From the NCBI RefSeq assembly GCF_024679095.1, contig NC_066544.1:3056283-3120282 (forward strand): 64,000 nucleotides of DNA. Reading direction: 5' to 3'. Each line of letters opens with the position of its first letter. Position 1 is the first letter of the stretch. The stretch comes from Eriocheir sinensis. Its lineage: Eukaryota > Arthropoda > Malacostraca > Decapoda > Varunidae. The notes beneath the pieces were generated by a model. It ran no database searches. It was not told the origin of the DNA and saw nothing but the letters and a program-made list of their open reading frames with translations. The translations under genes and the position numbers were made by a program. Shown one piece after another: positions 39,179 to 51,327 of this stretch.

Positions 39179-41327
39179 GTGCGCTCCAGGCGAGCCCCTG
39201 AAAGAGACTGCCTTTTACCTACCTGATTCGGTACGGTAATACGACGAGAAGAGGAGACTGGGACCCGAGAGAAGCCGGGTCGAGGGACCTCGAGCTTTCT
39301 CCCAACAAAGGAACCTTCGCCCCCTCCGGACGCTGAACTACTAGAGCCAGACCGCACACCACTCCCCGAAGCTACATGCTCGCGGGGAGGATTCCCAACA
39401 CTATATCCAAGGGATTCCTCAGTTTCCATATCCCGATCAAGAAAACCACTAGAAGAAACAGTAACTGGAACAGAGGGGGTCTCAGCAGGCTCAATATGAG
39501 CCTCCGCATCTTCCTCCATGGGCCTATTCTGAGAAACCCCAGAATCATGTATACTTACAGTAATCTTAGTTGGCGGAACATATTCAACTGAATCTGTAGA
39601 ACCGCGATGTCGCTTCTTCATACCTCTGGCGGACTTCGGCGAAGCAATGTGAGGTGCATGTACATCAACATGCAGCACCTGGGACGAGGCCGGAGAAGCC
39701 CCATCAGAGGACAAAAGGGAAAATCTATTATGGGACGTAATAACAGTAGCTTCAAAGGGCCGGGAGGAAACCGTAGAGGACACCTGAGCAGCGGGCTGTG
39801 CAGAAGAGCGAGTGCCTAGCGATGAGGTGTACGTCTTTGCTCCAGTACCGGCCTTCTGGCGGTAGAGGAGTTCACGGCGCGCACTACCAAGGTTGATAAA
39901 CTGACTATTTGCAAGTTGCAAAATATCCTGTTCCAGGCGATATCGTGGGCACTGTCTGGAAGACAACCGGTGAGCATCCTGGCAATAGAAGCAATAAGCA
40001 TCTGACTCACATTCCGCCGTGAAGTGTGAGCCTAATGCAGAACAATTACCACACCGAGAAGGCTCAGTGCAGTATTTCTTACCATGACCATACCCGTAAC
40101 ATGAAAAACACTGTAGAGGGCGGTCAACAAAAGGCTTTACCCGAAGATGGAGAGAGCCAATACTGACACGGTCGGGGAGGGTAGAACCAAAAAAGGTGAG
40201 AAGTATCATGTTAGCTGAACCCTTCATCTTGGACACCTTATAAACAGAACTAGGGCACAACCCAAGTATTTCCTCCTCAGAGAACTTATAGAGGTCATGA
40301 TTATATATACTGCCTTTACTATAATTGAAGGTATGGTGTGCTTTGACCGTTTCAAACATGTTGTCAGCAGGGCATGGTAGATGTTGCAGCCTTTTAGCTT
40401 GAGTAATATCTTTAGCCCTGACTAACACTCCCTTCCCATACTTTTTTTCAGATTCCCCTCAGAGATCGTGCCAATTTCTTTGGCGAGGTACCTAGCAGCA
40501 TGAATGAAGTTGCCACGCCCATTCCTATAGTATGCAACAAACCAACGAGGGAGAGGGACCTGGCTGTCCCTGGGAGTTGGCTCTAACAAAGCGTCTTCGA
40601 AGAGGTTCGGGACATAGTCCATGTCACTGTCAGAAATATTGGAAGAGCGGAGAAGTTTCGCTTGAAATACAGCACCTGCGATAGGCAGAGTCGCAACAGC
40701 ATCACACGCCGACTGGGCTTCAGCGCTGGAAGCAAAGGTCACATAGCATCTGTTTGACTTGAAGTCTCCATCATAAATGAGACGGATACGAAGGACTGTG
40801 CCAAATGGCTTGAGTAAGGAGTGCAAGGCACGGTAGGAAAACGATGGATCGATATTCACCATCTGAAGTGCGTCCAGCTTGGAAGAGGGACGCACATCAG
40901 AGTTACCCCCAGAATGGGAGGCAGCCTTGTCAGACACACGTGGACTTTTGTGTCGCACGGACTTGTTTTGGTCAGCCCCTCTAGGAGGTAGGGACTTTCC
41001 AGCGGCACCACCAGGAACGGTGAAAGGCTCCAAGGGGGCGACGAGAGAGGACCGTGTAGGGGTAATCGGGGACAGGCGGACGTCAGGGAGAGAAGCAGGC
41101 CGAGGCAAGGGAAACTTACCCATACACAGGGGAGGTGTTTCACTCCCCCACACCCCCACCCACCACGGAGCCCAACAAGGGGAGGCTGAATGTTGGGGCC
41201 AAACCGCACCCAACAGCCCCAGGGGTAATGGGGAAGTATACGCATCCACTGCCAGGTGTTTAACGGCGGCCGCGGGACCGTTGCGACCGCCCACCCGGCA
41301 ATGACCACTTGACCCTAGCCATCGCAT
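39169..41327 (-). pseudogene. LINE-D ORF1: RRM plus CCHC knuckles
   Basis: The N-terminal frame (41,327-40,422) contains an RRM-like fold: VNIDPSFSYRALHSLLKPFG (about 40,860), then RCYVTFASSAEAQSACDAV. The frame shifts at an A/T-run near 40,440. The second frame (40,428-39,169) has three knuckles: CX2CX4HX4C in CFSCYGYGHGKKYC (about 40,115), CX2CX5HX4C in CGNCSALGSHFTAEC (about 40,060) and CFYCQDAHRLSSRQC (about 39,985). A long Ser-rich, low-complexity tail follows. Such ORF1 proteins are nucleic-acid-binding partners in the retrotransposon RNP. The single frameshift makes this copy non-functional. The true start codon was not determined. Confidence 0.85.
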
Positions 41328-41711
41328 GACCAGCCGATTGATTCAGTGGGGCCACACTGAACCTCCCGTCTTACCCAAACCCTCCCACCAAAGGAGCGTG
41401 TTGCCCACCGAGGGGAACTACATCCTGCCCCGCGGTGGACTCAACCCCCAGATGAAAGGGCACGGGGAGTATACGGGACGCCACGCACGGCAAACACGTG
41501 GGGAGACAGTAGCCCTGCCCTGGGTGGTAAAAGGGCAGGGAGGGAGAAGGCAACATCGCCAGTAGGCCTCCTCTACCGGTAATGAGGGGGGAGCACTTGG
41601 TCCACGAGGCCAACGGACATCGAGCCCTATCGAGGTGGGTAAGCCACCACGGTAGGTGGTGCTGCCGACCTCGCTTCAAGCCCCGTCACCACGGCAAGGT
41701 GACTCCCCTTC

Positions 41712-43463
41712 GAGAGGAAACTGGAGATAAAGGTACAGAGAGAGGGAATGGATCCGAAAGAGGGCAGACTTGTGCCAGACTCTATCGAAGGCTTTCAATA
41801 TGTCTAGCGCAACTGAGAAAGTTTCACCGAAACGGCTAAGAGAGGATGACCAAGGGTCAGTTAAGAGAGCAAGAAGATCACCAGTAGAACGCCCCTTACG
41901 GAACCCATACTGGCGATCAGATAGAAGGTTAGAAGTGGAAAGATGCTTTTGAATCTTCCGGTTAAGGATTGATTAAAAAGCTTTAGATAGACAGGAAATT
42001 AAAGCTATAGGGCGGTAGTTTGAGGGATTGGAACGGTCACCCTTCTTAGGCACAGGCTGTACGAAGGCGTACTTCCAGCAGGAAGGAAAGGTAGTTGTTG
42101 ATAGGCACAGACGAAAGAGTTTAACCAGGCAGGGTGTCAGCCCAGAAGCACAGTTTTTAAGGACAATAGGAGGCACTCCATGAGGTCCATAAGCCTTCTG
42201 ATAGTTTAGGCCAGAAAGGGCATAGAAGACATCATTCTTAAGAATCTTAATAACAGGCATGAAAGAGTCAGAGGGGGGATGAGTAGGAGGAATGTGCCCA
42301 GAATCGTCCAGAGTGCAGTTGTTACAGAAAGTTTGAGAGAAGAGTTCAGCCTTAGAGATAGATGAAACGGCAGTGCTGCCGTCAGGGTTAAGGAGAGGAG
42401 GGAAAGAAGAAGTGAAATTGGAGGAGATATGTTTGGCTAGATGCCAGAAGTCTCTGGAAGAATTAGAAAAAGCAAGGTGTTGACATTTTCTATGGATGAA
42501 GGAGTTTTTAGTAAGTCGGAGAATAGATTTGGCACGATTCCGGGCGGAAATGTACAGATCATGGTTAGTGGGACCTCGAAGGTTCTGGTACCTTTTGTGA
42601 TCTGCCTCTCTATTTTTGATAGCACGAGAACAAGTGTGATTAAACCAATGCTTTTTAGCATGGGAAGTAGAGAAAGTACGTGGAATGTATGCCTCCATTC
42701 CACAGACAATCACCTCTGTGATGCGCTGGGTACACACAGAGGGTCTCTCTCCTGGAAGCAGTAATCATTCCACGGGAAAACTGAAAAGTACATCCTCAAG
42801 TCGTCCCACCGAGCTGAAGCAAAATGCCAGAAGCATCGCCTCTTCGGTGGGTCCAGAGGATGAACAGGAGCGACAGGACAGGATAGATAAATAAGGTTGT
42901 GATCGGAGGAGCCCAACGGAGAGAACAGTTTGACAGAGTAAGTAGAAGGGTTAGAGGTAAGGAAGAGGTCTAGTATGTATGCTGGGTCTGTCTCCAAGAC
43001 GGTCGGGAATACGTGTAGGGTGCTGAATTAACTGCTCTAGGTCGTTGAGGAGAGCAAAGTTGTAGGCTTGTTCACCAGGCTGGTCAGTGAAAGAGGATGA
43101 AAGCCAAAGCAGGTGGTGAACATCGAAATCTCCCAAGACAGAGATTTCAGCAGAGGGAGTGTGGGTCAAGATGTGCTCCACTTTAGAGTTCAAATAGTCA
43201 AAGAATTTTACATAGTTAGTAGAGTTAGGTGAGAGATAAACAGTACAGATGTATTTAGTAAGAGAATGACAATGAAGTCTTAGCCAGATTGTGGAAAATT
43301 CAGAAGAGTCAAGGTCGTGGGCACGAGAGCAAGTGATGTCGTTGCGCACGTAGACGCAACGTCCAGGTTTGGATTGAAATTTAGGATAATGATAGTAGGA
43401 GGGAACAGAGTAGAGATTGCTGTCAGTAGCCTCAGAAACCTGTGTTTCGGTGAGGAAGAGAGG
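41712..43463 (-). pseudogene. LINE-C copy B: endonuclease to RT N-terminal segment
   Basis: Resumes the RT at AGAGGAAACTGGAGATAAAG (antisense) and runs back through YRPIALISCLSKAF (about 42,000), KKHWFNHTCSRAI (about 42,665) and [12 protein letters not shown] (about 42,915). A VLGDFDVHHLLW block (about 43,145; D in place of N) and CSRAHDLDSSEFSTIWLRL (about 43,320) follow. It is truncated 5' at about 43,463 in the endonuclease (the CFGEEER word). Frame changes lie near 42,740, 42,960 and 41,970. Confidence 0.87.
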
Positions 43464-43589
43464 TTAAACCGACGGCAAGGAAGAAGTAAATTTATGAGGA
43501 CACGGACTGAACGCGAATGCGCCAGAGCAAAAAAAAAGTGTTCTCCATTGGTCCATTGGCTTGTGTATTTCCTGGAATTGTAGGTCCTG

Positions 43590-43968
43590 ACAAAATGAAT
43601 GACCTAGACAGAGAATGGAGATTACTAAGAAACACGTACCGATCTTGCTGATTCAGAAATCAATGATGTAGAAGGTTTCTGAGAGACAGTTAGAGAAATA
43701 AAGTGGTGATGACACCCCAATGTCTCCAAATTTGTCAAGTTTCATTATGGGGCTATTGTGTCTTCCTCATTCTAGTGCCACAGCAGAAGGAATATTTTCA
43801 TCTGTAAACAATTTAAAAACAAAACAAAGAAACAAACTCTCAACCAGAACTCTAGTTATACTTCTGCATTCAAAGCGGTATTTCAAAGCCCGGGAATGTT
43901 TCAATTTTCCTGCAATTGATAAACTAGTCAACATGATGACTTCAGATATCTACAAATTAATATCATGA
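43590..43968 (+). pseudogene. hAT transposase C-terminal fragment
   Basis: The open part (from about 43,720) reads CLPHSSATAEGIFSSVNNLK, then TKQRNKLSTRTLVILLHSK and a C-terminal helix. This is the hAT dimerisation domain (SSATAER-type motif; R is replaced by G). A short decayed stretch before it (LDREWRLL, WETVREIK in shifted frames) extends it to about 43,590. The catalytic core is absent. Confidence 0.8.
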
Positions 43969-46018
43969 AAATGATGATTAGAGTGATCATATTATTTAGT
44001 ATGCAAATGTGTTATTCTATTATTTCTTTGTGGCTTAGTACAGTTTGTGCAGAATATTAGTTGGATTTTTTAAGCTCCCCAAGAGGCTAAGAGCATTAAT
44101 ATTTTAATTTATTTCTGTATCATATTTCTAAGCAATTTAAGGAAATATATCTTCCCCATCAGCCTAAACTATAAAATTTTATCAAATGTATTTTTTATTA
44201 CAAATGCTCATGAGGCTGTATCCAATTACTGCCATTTTTCAGACCTTGTGATGTTTATAATAGAAAAGTGAATTATATGCTACTTCATGTGTAATGTAAT
44301 ATATTGTGTAAAACAAAGTATTAATTATTTGTACATTAAAATCAACATGGCAATTTTAATTTACATGTGGAGTAGCTATGTTGCGTATATTTCAGCATTT
44401 TTATAACATGTATGGAAATATATGAAATGGGAATTTGGGGGGATTTTCCCCACGAATATTTAGGGATTTTGAGACCAGACTGTCTGACAACACTGCGCGT
44501 CAGTATCTGGAGATCAAGTGAAGGGGGAGGAAGTGCACGACGACACATGAGTGGAATGGCGAAATGCTTTGGGTTTCATCAACAAACAGCTGACCAAGTT
44601 AAGGTCAATAGTGGTCGTCTTTATAAACGTAAACGTAATGATGAGATATATGATAAAAGAGGAGTTGCAACATTAAGTGTAACACTTAGTAATATAATGT
44701 ACCCAGTAGCCTTCTTTACCCCCCCCCCCCCCTGAGCTGTGTCCTGGCGTCGCGTCCCTTCTGTCCTCCTAAGTCATCACACTAGATTATTATGACATAA
44801 CCACTCTGCCCACGACTGTGTGCTGTATGAGAGGTACGTAAATGTACATTGTTCTCTATCCAGAATACGTCTTATTATTTTTTTTAGGAGTAGGCTATTA
44901 GTTTAAGGGGGTTTCCTCGATTCAAATCGGGGTGTTGGCTCAAATTTATCATATTTAGGTTACCACGGTTTCACGTTCGTCTGGCCTCAGAAAGTTAAAT
45001 GGCATGCCTGGTGCACGAGATTTTAAAATTTTAAAGGTCTCAGCGACGTTAAAACCCACTGCTCCCACGCGGCAGAGTGCGTAGTGTTGCCATATGAGTA
45101 GTCATACATTTATGGTTTATATGTCATTTAGGCTATTGGTATCTATTTTTTTTTTTTTTACAGAGGGCATTACGACATTTTGTGTGGCTGTGCAGCTTCA
45201 CGTTGCCATGCAGACATGACGGGTTCTGGGCATTCACCCACTCAGTCGCTTTTAGAACAAAGAGCAGGTGGGTTATGTATTTTTTTCCTTCAGGTTTATG
45301 TGAAATGTGGAACTGAGGTAAAACAGGAAAAGAAAAGACTACAAAAGTATGTGGAAATATCCCTTCCAAGGAGTAAAAGACCAAACACATGCAGGGATGA
45401 AAATGTTGAGGGATAGGGGGCAGGGAAATTTTGAGGGACTTCTAGAGGCATAAACATTTTCCACTTTTCTTTCTTTCTTTTTTTCATTTACACACAAAAC
45501 AAAGAATGCATATTGCAGCTGATAAAATTCGTAAGAAATCAATATATGTGCAAAAAGACTGTAAAATTATTATTACTATGTAAAATTCCCATGTAAACCT
45601 TTAAACGAAATTTTCTCAAAATGTGAATTTCAGTGAATTGTTGCTATTTGACTGGCAATTTCTCAACACCACTTATGTTGTTTCTTACTTGCTTTACATT
45701 TTTCATTAAGTGAGACATACAGGAAGATTTTAATCTTATAAAATATGAGATTTTTTTTTTTTAAATAGATGCTATTGAGAATGAACTTCGTTAAAAAAGT
45801 GATCTTTTACTTATTTATACACCAATTACATGAAAAAAATAAGATTATAAGTTTGCATAGACATCATACTTTAATATAATGCTAAGTAAAATGTTCTGCA
45901 AATACTTAAAAGATAGAAATTAAAATTTAAAATAAAATATTTTCTTTAAAACTATGTAAAAAAAAAAAAATCAGATATCAATAAGAATTATGGCACATCA
46001 CTTTCTTACTATGCTCAT
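43969..46018. other. AT-rich interval, no gene seen
   Basis: About 2 kb of mostly AT-rich sequence. It holds a C-run at 44,721-44,732 and several T-runs. No domain, tRNA or repeat end was supported. Confidence 0.45.
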
Positions 46019-46390
46019 TGTAACGGGTTACCGGGGGGCGTTTAAAGGGAGTTGATTAAGACTTCAGCTTCCTTAAGGCGAATATATTGTTAGCCTCTAT
46101 GTACAAGGAGCGTCGGAGCGAGAGCGACTGCCGTTGTGTGTCAGTCGGACTCTCGTGAAGGTGTGACAAGTTACAGGTTGGAAAATAATTGTTACAATTG
46201 GTCACGTACGTCAAGGTGACTTTCAAGCTTGATGAAATGCTTTGTATACAAACTGAGACGGTAAACACTGACGGACGATATTCCTATAAGGTGGCGTGAT
46301 CTATCTGTCGTGGGTTTTTCCATTGACAACTGTATGCCTAATTCGTGGTGATACTAAATAATAATAATGATAATAATACATTGATATCCA
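46019..46390 (-). repeat. 3' LTR of copy 2
   Basis: About 372 bp. On the plus strand it begins TGTAACGGGTTACC (LTR end). The other end, TTGATATCCA then CTGCTCGG, lacks about 8 bases found in copy 1 (the TACTATAA word). Confidence 0.9.
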
Positions 46391-46801
46391 CTGCTCGGTC
46401 ACCTACCAGTGATCGCGACCTCGCGATATACAAAAATCTAAATAGCAGTCTAGTTACCATTAACATACATAGTGGGAGTTTGTCAAGCAGACTGCCTATG
46501 ATACAATTACATCAAAACACTGGCTATGTAAGAACATATGTGGAGTTATAATATAAATAGGGAGAGGTAAAACACAACGTGTGTGACATGAAACATAAGA
46601 AATCTCTCAAAAGATAAATATAAGGACACAAGTAGAAGAAGCTATCAACTGGCATAGTTACAGACAATGAAACGTTCATCTAGCTCCTAAAAAAAAAATC
46701 CAGTAGTGAAACATAGACTAGTGAAACATAGTACAATGTTAAGTATAGGGGCAGGGGAATGCCAGGGGTCTGTCCTCTGACTTGCTTGAGAAAAGGAAAA
46801 A
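46391..46801 (-). other. 3' untranslated region of copy 2
   Basis: Aligns with 11,085-11,491, including the ATCGCGA-GG-TCGCGAT inverted repeat near 46,412-46,427. Confidence 0.7.
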
Positions 46802-48500
46802 CTACCTTGCCAGTGGCCTCCGTGCATCCAGTCGCCGTGTCTGCACAACCAAATAATCGTGCAGGACAGAGTTCCTCCTAATAAGGTAGCACATGACGAC
46901 GAGACTGACGAACATCAGAAACATTGGTACAAAAAATCCAGGGTACAAGTAGGGGAGATGCAAGTATTCAGGCAGCGTTTCCTCCAGGGTTTCCGCAAAC
47001 TCTGTTTTGTTTGCGAAAGACAATGAATTAAGGGAATTAGTCACATAAGAGATGCTGGAGAAGTGAATGTTATCGAGAGACCGTAGAGGAAACACTCGAT
47101 GGGAAATATTGGCCGTGAAAACCAGACGGATCCGGGACGGGTACGTTGTTATGTTAGTGGAGCGGATATAGCATGCTTCCGCTATGGCATAGTGACCAGT
47201 AACCCGTTGATAAGTGGTACCCTCCGGGCAGATGACTGATACATAGAAGGGCTGAAGAAAATATAAATAATGCAGACCCTGAAAGTTCTTACGGAAAACA
47301 GGTGTTGGTGGTAGCTGCTTGTAAGGGCACAGGGAAAGAGCGTCAGACGCGTTCACGCGGGTGAGGGCGATCTCGCATACCCCTCCCCGAAATGGTAGGA
47401 AGGCAAAGAGAGACGCAGAGCAATATAATCGCCCGAAGACCGTCTCCTTGCAATATTGCAAGAGTGAGTAGCTACCCGTTGAATACAGAGCGAAATCCTT
47501 CGCGATTAGAACAAGAGACGGGGACGTGTCCAGGGCTAACACACTGTCCTTAGCTGAAAAAAGGAACGGGACAATTTCGTGTGCCTCAAACACGTCCACC
47601 GTCTGAAATGGAACATGAATGATTATGGCATCGGGGGTGAGGCTGGACTCAATCAAGGGGTAAAAATAGTGACTCATGTCTGGGTTGAATAAAGGTGTGA
47701 GGCTATAATTTTGATACCCAATATGGACAGTCGTTCTCAAATCGTGTAGAGAGAACAAGGCAGGTGTGACTCTACCGTGCGCTGCATCAACTATGTTGCT
47801 AATAACCTGCTGATTTGCCGTTGCGACAGAGTTAATGACGTTTTCCAATACATGCAAGGCCTGATCTAGGAGGAGAAACTGATTCACCTGGTCAATCTGT
47901 TTGATAACTATGTTGATAACCTCTACCATCTTATTTGTCTGCTCTAGCAGTTCCTCAATGTGAGTATGCAACCGCGCAAGTTTTCTACAATTGGCGTTGA
48001 TCACCCTGCGATTTCGGGCAGCAAAGGAAAGTACATGAGCGTAGTGGTCCTGCAAGTCGCGTACGTCCTCGTCGGTTGCCGTACCGAAGAGGAACTTTGA
48101 GGCGGACCCAACGATGTTGAGCAGCCCCCTCTTTACCCGAAAGTGAACTGAGTGAAAACTATAATCCATGTCTACCTCATCAACTTTTCCCCGCAAGAAC
48201 AGAATCCTATCCTACAGTAGTTGAAAAAGATTCAGAGAGTTGGTACTAGAAGGTGCCTTTGATTCCCTAGTCTTGGTAGCCCATATGGCGTCTGCCATGC
48301 CGAGTATTTTTTTCTGAGACTATCCTGATTGTGTATGCGGTGTTGGTCAAGGAAGTATATGGATATTTTACGAGGAGCACATCTTCTATGAGGAGGACCT
48401 CTCCTATGTGTGCCGTGAGGGCGCCAGGTTTCGGGTGGATGGGTGTCGTTGCAAGCAGGGAGCCGAGGGACAACAAGATGATCAGAAAACGCAACATCAT
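46802..48500 (-). pseudogene. env: env of copy 2: F-type fusion glycoprotein
   Basis: The start at 48,500 gives a hydrophobic signal peptide (LIILLSLGSLLA) and a short ectodomain part. A T-run indel near 48,307-48,313 breaks the frame, and a stop occurs at about 48,212-48,214, where copy 1 has a sense codon. The remaining 464 codons (48,196-46,802) are open. They carry a furin-type RVKR site (about 48,125), a fusion-peptide-like Gly/Phe segment, a long helical region, many Cys in the distal ectodomain, a transmembrane segment (about 46,865-46,930) and a short Arg-containing tail. The organisation is that of errantivirus Env/baculovirus F. It retains the SINE-free site that is interrupted in copy 1. 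Confidence 0.9.
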
Positions 48501-48503
48501 GAT

Positions 48504-48526
48504 CTGAAAGTGGTGGGAATGAAGTA
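48504..48526 (-). promoter_or_regulatory. Splice-acceptor-like site before env (copy 2)
   Basis: On the minus strand a pyrimidine-rich CATTCCCACCACTTTCAG ends three bases before the env ATG, as in copy 1. Confidence 0.5.
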
Positions 48527-48637
48527 TTTAAACCCGTGGTCTCAAATTATAGCTATGGGTGTTGGGATTATCTTGTCGAACATTTGACTCTGAGGGGGAA
48601 TTACCAATATCATGGTCCAAAGGTGAGGGAATTACTT

Positions 48638-49600
48638 TCAGACGATCACTGTGACTTCTAGACTGACTCCACTATTTGACTCGAGAACCTCGAACCGATT
48701 TCCCCTGACATTCCGAACAACTCGGTAAGGACCCACAAATTTAGCCCCCAGTTTCGAACTCCTTTCCACTTGCTTAATCATGACTGTGTCACCCTCTTTT
48801 AATTCCACCGGGACGGCCTGTTTGTGTTGTTTTGACATCATTTCAACCTTCGTAGCTTTTAACGTACACCTAACCTCTGAGTGTATCTTGGAAAACATAT
48901 GCATCTGCTGTTGTGCGTACTTATCAATGTTGTAGAAAGGTTGTTGTGGTTTTGTTAGGAAGTCGTACAGATGACGTTTCTCCACCCCATATAAGATGTA
49001 GTAGGGAGATTTCCCTGTAGAGTCGTTTACCGACATATTTATGGAAGCGGCTATATGCGATAGCTAATCCTCCCAGTTATCGTGAATATCGTTCACGATA
49101 GGCCTGAGGACCTGTAAGATTTTCCTATTAGCCCTCTCCGTCAACCCATTAGCAGCTGGGTGGTAAGCTGTGATGAAGGATTGCGTGATGTTAAACTGAG
49201 CGCATATTTCGCTCAATACTGAGTTTCTAAACTTGGTGCCATTGTCACTCAAAAGAATTCGAGGAGACGAATGTGGACACAACACGCGAGTCACGAGGGC
49301 ATGGGCCACGCGTGTGGTTGTCTTGTCCTTGAGAGGCGCTAGAACTAGAAACCTAGAGAACTGGTCGACGCACACCAATAAGTAGCGCGAACCATGTTGG
49401 CTCTGGGGGAGCTGTAATAAGTCTATATTAACAACATCCCAAGGCGCCTCTGGTATTGGGTATTGCAACATAGGTGCTGGGCCTTTTACGGACCCCTTGT
49501 GCTTAGCACAAACGACGCAATATGCGACATGTTTTTTACATCAACCCGTAATGTGGGCCAGTAGAATCTACGTCTGGTGACAGATAGCGTCTTGTCTCTT
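48638..49600 (-). pseudogene. pol: Integrase of copy 2
   Basis: DDE integrase: first Asp in WDVVNIDLLQLPQ (about 49,425), second in ILLSDNGTKFRN (about 49,240), Glu in NGLTERANRKIL (about 49,130). The C-terminal domain ends with KFVGPYRVVRNVRGNRFEV (GPY/F motif, about 48,735-48,680). A stop interrupts after WED (49,064), and a frame change truncates the last residues at 48,638. His/Cys zinc-binding remnants lie upstream (49,500-49,560) in broken frame. Confidence 0.88.
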
Positions 49601-49761
49601 TATGGGTGACCCGCAATGGGTGTGTCATGGACCAGCTTTAGCGTCACGGGGACGTATTTGTCTGGGATGACCAGTTGTTCTATAGGAACAGCTTTGGTTG
49701 GCCATGACCTACAAAGGAGGTTGTCCTCTGATAGGAAGAATTGTGAAAAGGGAAATGGCAA

Positions 49762-51327
49762 TTAAGGAAGGTTTGTTTCGTCTCCCGACTCGAGGGCGTA
49801 AATTAACCTCTTCCACACAGGGTGGTCTCGCTGAGCAGTGTGTAGCTCAGGTGAAGTGAAGTTGTGGATGACCTCTGGGGTGGTAATCGCGCCTATCGGA
49901 ATATTCCGAGATAAGGCATCTGCGACCACATTTGTTTTCCCGGTGATATATTTTATCTCCGGATTGTATGCTTGGATCGTTAAGAACCATCTTGCCAGAC
50001 GACCGTGTAGGTTTTTTCCCTTGAAAAGATCAGTTATGGCCGCGTGGTCCGTATACACCACAATTTTGTACCCCATCACTATGTCTCGAAAATGCTTCAG
50101 AGCCCACACAATGGCAAGAGCCTCTAGGTGGGTAACAGAATAGTTCTTTTCCGGAGCTGTTAGTACTCGACTGGCGAACGCTATTACATGCTTTTTGCCG
50201 GACTTATCTGTTTGCATAAGAGCGGCTCCTAGTCCACTAGCCGAAGCGTCGGTACAAAGCTGAAAGGGGTCCTTGAAATCCGGAAAGACAAGGACCGGAG
50301 CCTGTGTAAGCGCTTTCTTTAAATCCTCAAAGCTCGTTTGTTGAGCTGGGAGCCACTGAAATGGTACGTCTTTCTTTAATATATGGATTAGGGGACTCGC
50401 GCGTGCTGCGAAGTCCTTTATGAAAGGCCTGTAATAACCTGCGACACCCAAGAAAGACCGTACCTTGTCCGCAGACGTTGGCTGAGGGAACTCGGCAATA
50501 GCTTTTATTTTGTCGTCCACTGTGTGGATGCCGAATTCGTCCACGACATGCCCCAATAACTTGATCCGAGGCTTTAAAAATTCACATTTGGTGATTTTGA
50601 GCTTCAATCCGACCTCTTGAAGTCTGTGTAGGACTGCTTTTTGTGTTTCCATGTGTGCATGCACGTCTTTACTTGCTATGATGATGTCGTCTAAATACAC
50701 TTAGACAGAGTTGCCCAGCAAGTCACCAAAAATACTGTTCATTGTCTTTTGGAAGGTCAAGGGAGCTCCTTTAAGCCCGAACGGCGTCCTCGTCCACTCA
50801 TAGTGGCCATGAGGCGTGCTGAAAGCCGTTATTTAACGTGACTCGGGGGCCATGGGCAGTTGCCAGTAGCCACTGACCAGATCAAGACTCGTAAAGACTT
50901 TATTTCCTCTACCGAGACACATCAGAAGATCTCTAAGAACGGGAAGCGGAAAATGATCATCCACGGTCGCGTTGTTCACACGCCGGAAATCAATCACAGG
51001 ACGATAAGAACCGTCTTTCTTTGGAATCAGAAACAAGCGTGAATTCCACGGGAAATTCCATTCTTTGATGATACCTTGTTCTAACATTTCAGAGATAAGT
51101 TGTTGCACAACCTCCCTCTGACTGCGGGGGAGCTTGTACGCATTGATATATACAGGATTGGTATTGGGTTTTAACTTAATGTGGTGTTCAGCACACTGCG
51201 TAACTCCAAGCGGCTCGCCTGGTAGAGCAAGCGTCCCCCTATAATGTTCCAGTAGCTGGACTAAGGTTGGCTTAATTTCGGAATAGTGTGCAACTTTTAG
51301 GAATGCCTCTAAATTAGATGCGTCTGG
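49762..51327 (-). pseudogene. pol: RT and RNase H of copy 2
   Basis: RT N-terminal part (51,108-50,833) has EWNFPWNSRLFLIPKKDGSY, VIDFRRVNN and SLDLVSGYWQLPM. The frame breaks near 50,835. The C-terminal part with RNase H is open over 312 codons (50,700-49,762). It carries YLDDIIIASK (preceded by a stop at 50,701-50,703), FLGVAGYYRPFIKDFA, CTDASASGLGAAL, THLEALAIVWAL, YTDHAAITDLF and VVADALSR. It is better preserved than copy 1. Confidence 0.9.

Larger units (their letters stand above)
37035..41711 (-). mobile_element. I-like LINE ('LINE-D') with RRM/CCHC ORF1
   Basis: 4.68 kb flanked by the 7-bp duplication GAGAGGA. Its 3' end (left) is an (AATC)n tail in sense orientation (37,035-37,052), after a short 3' UTR. 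The GC-rich 5' UTR (about 41,330-41,711) starts GAAGGGGAGTCACCTTGCC in sense. ORF1 has an RRM and three zinc knuckles. ORF2 has an endonuclease and the N-terminal half of RT only. The short ORF2 and lack of a YADD block imply an internal deletion between RT and the 3' UTR. Confidence 0.88.
30534..43463 (-). mobile_element. LINE-C copy B, outer element of a nested stack
   Basis: One jockey-like LINE whose pieces lie at 30,534-30,951, 33,111-33,676, 36,924-37,034 and 41,712-43,463 (minus strand, 3' end at the left). Joining the pieces in order gives a continuous alignment with copy A. Intervening sequences are a Harbinger-like element, LINE-C copy A and LINE-D. The 3' end is a T-run (30,534-30,554; poly(A) in sense). 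The 5' end is truncated at about 43,463 within the endonuclease. Confidence 0.88.

Noticed and set aside
44910..44940. tRNA T-arm-like GATTCAAATC
   Set aside because: No acceptor stem or A box at proper distance on either strand.
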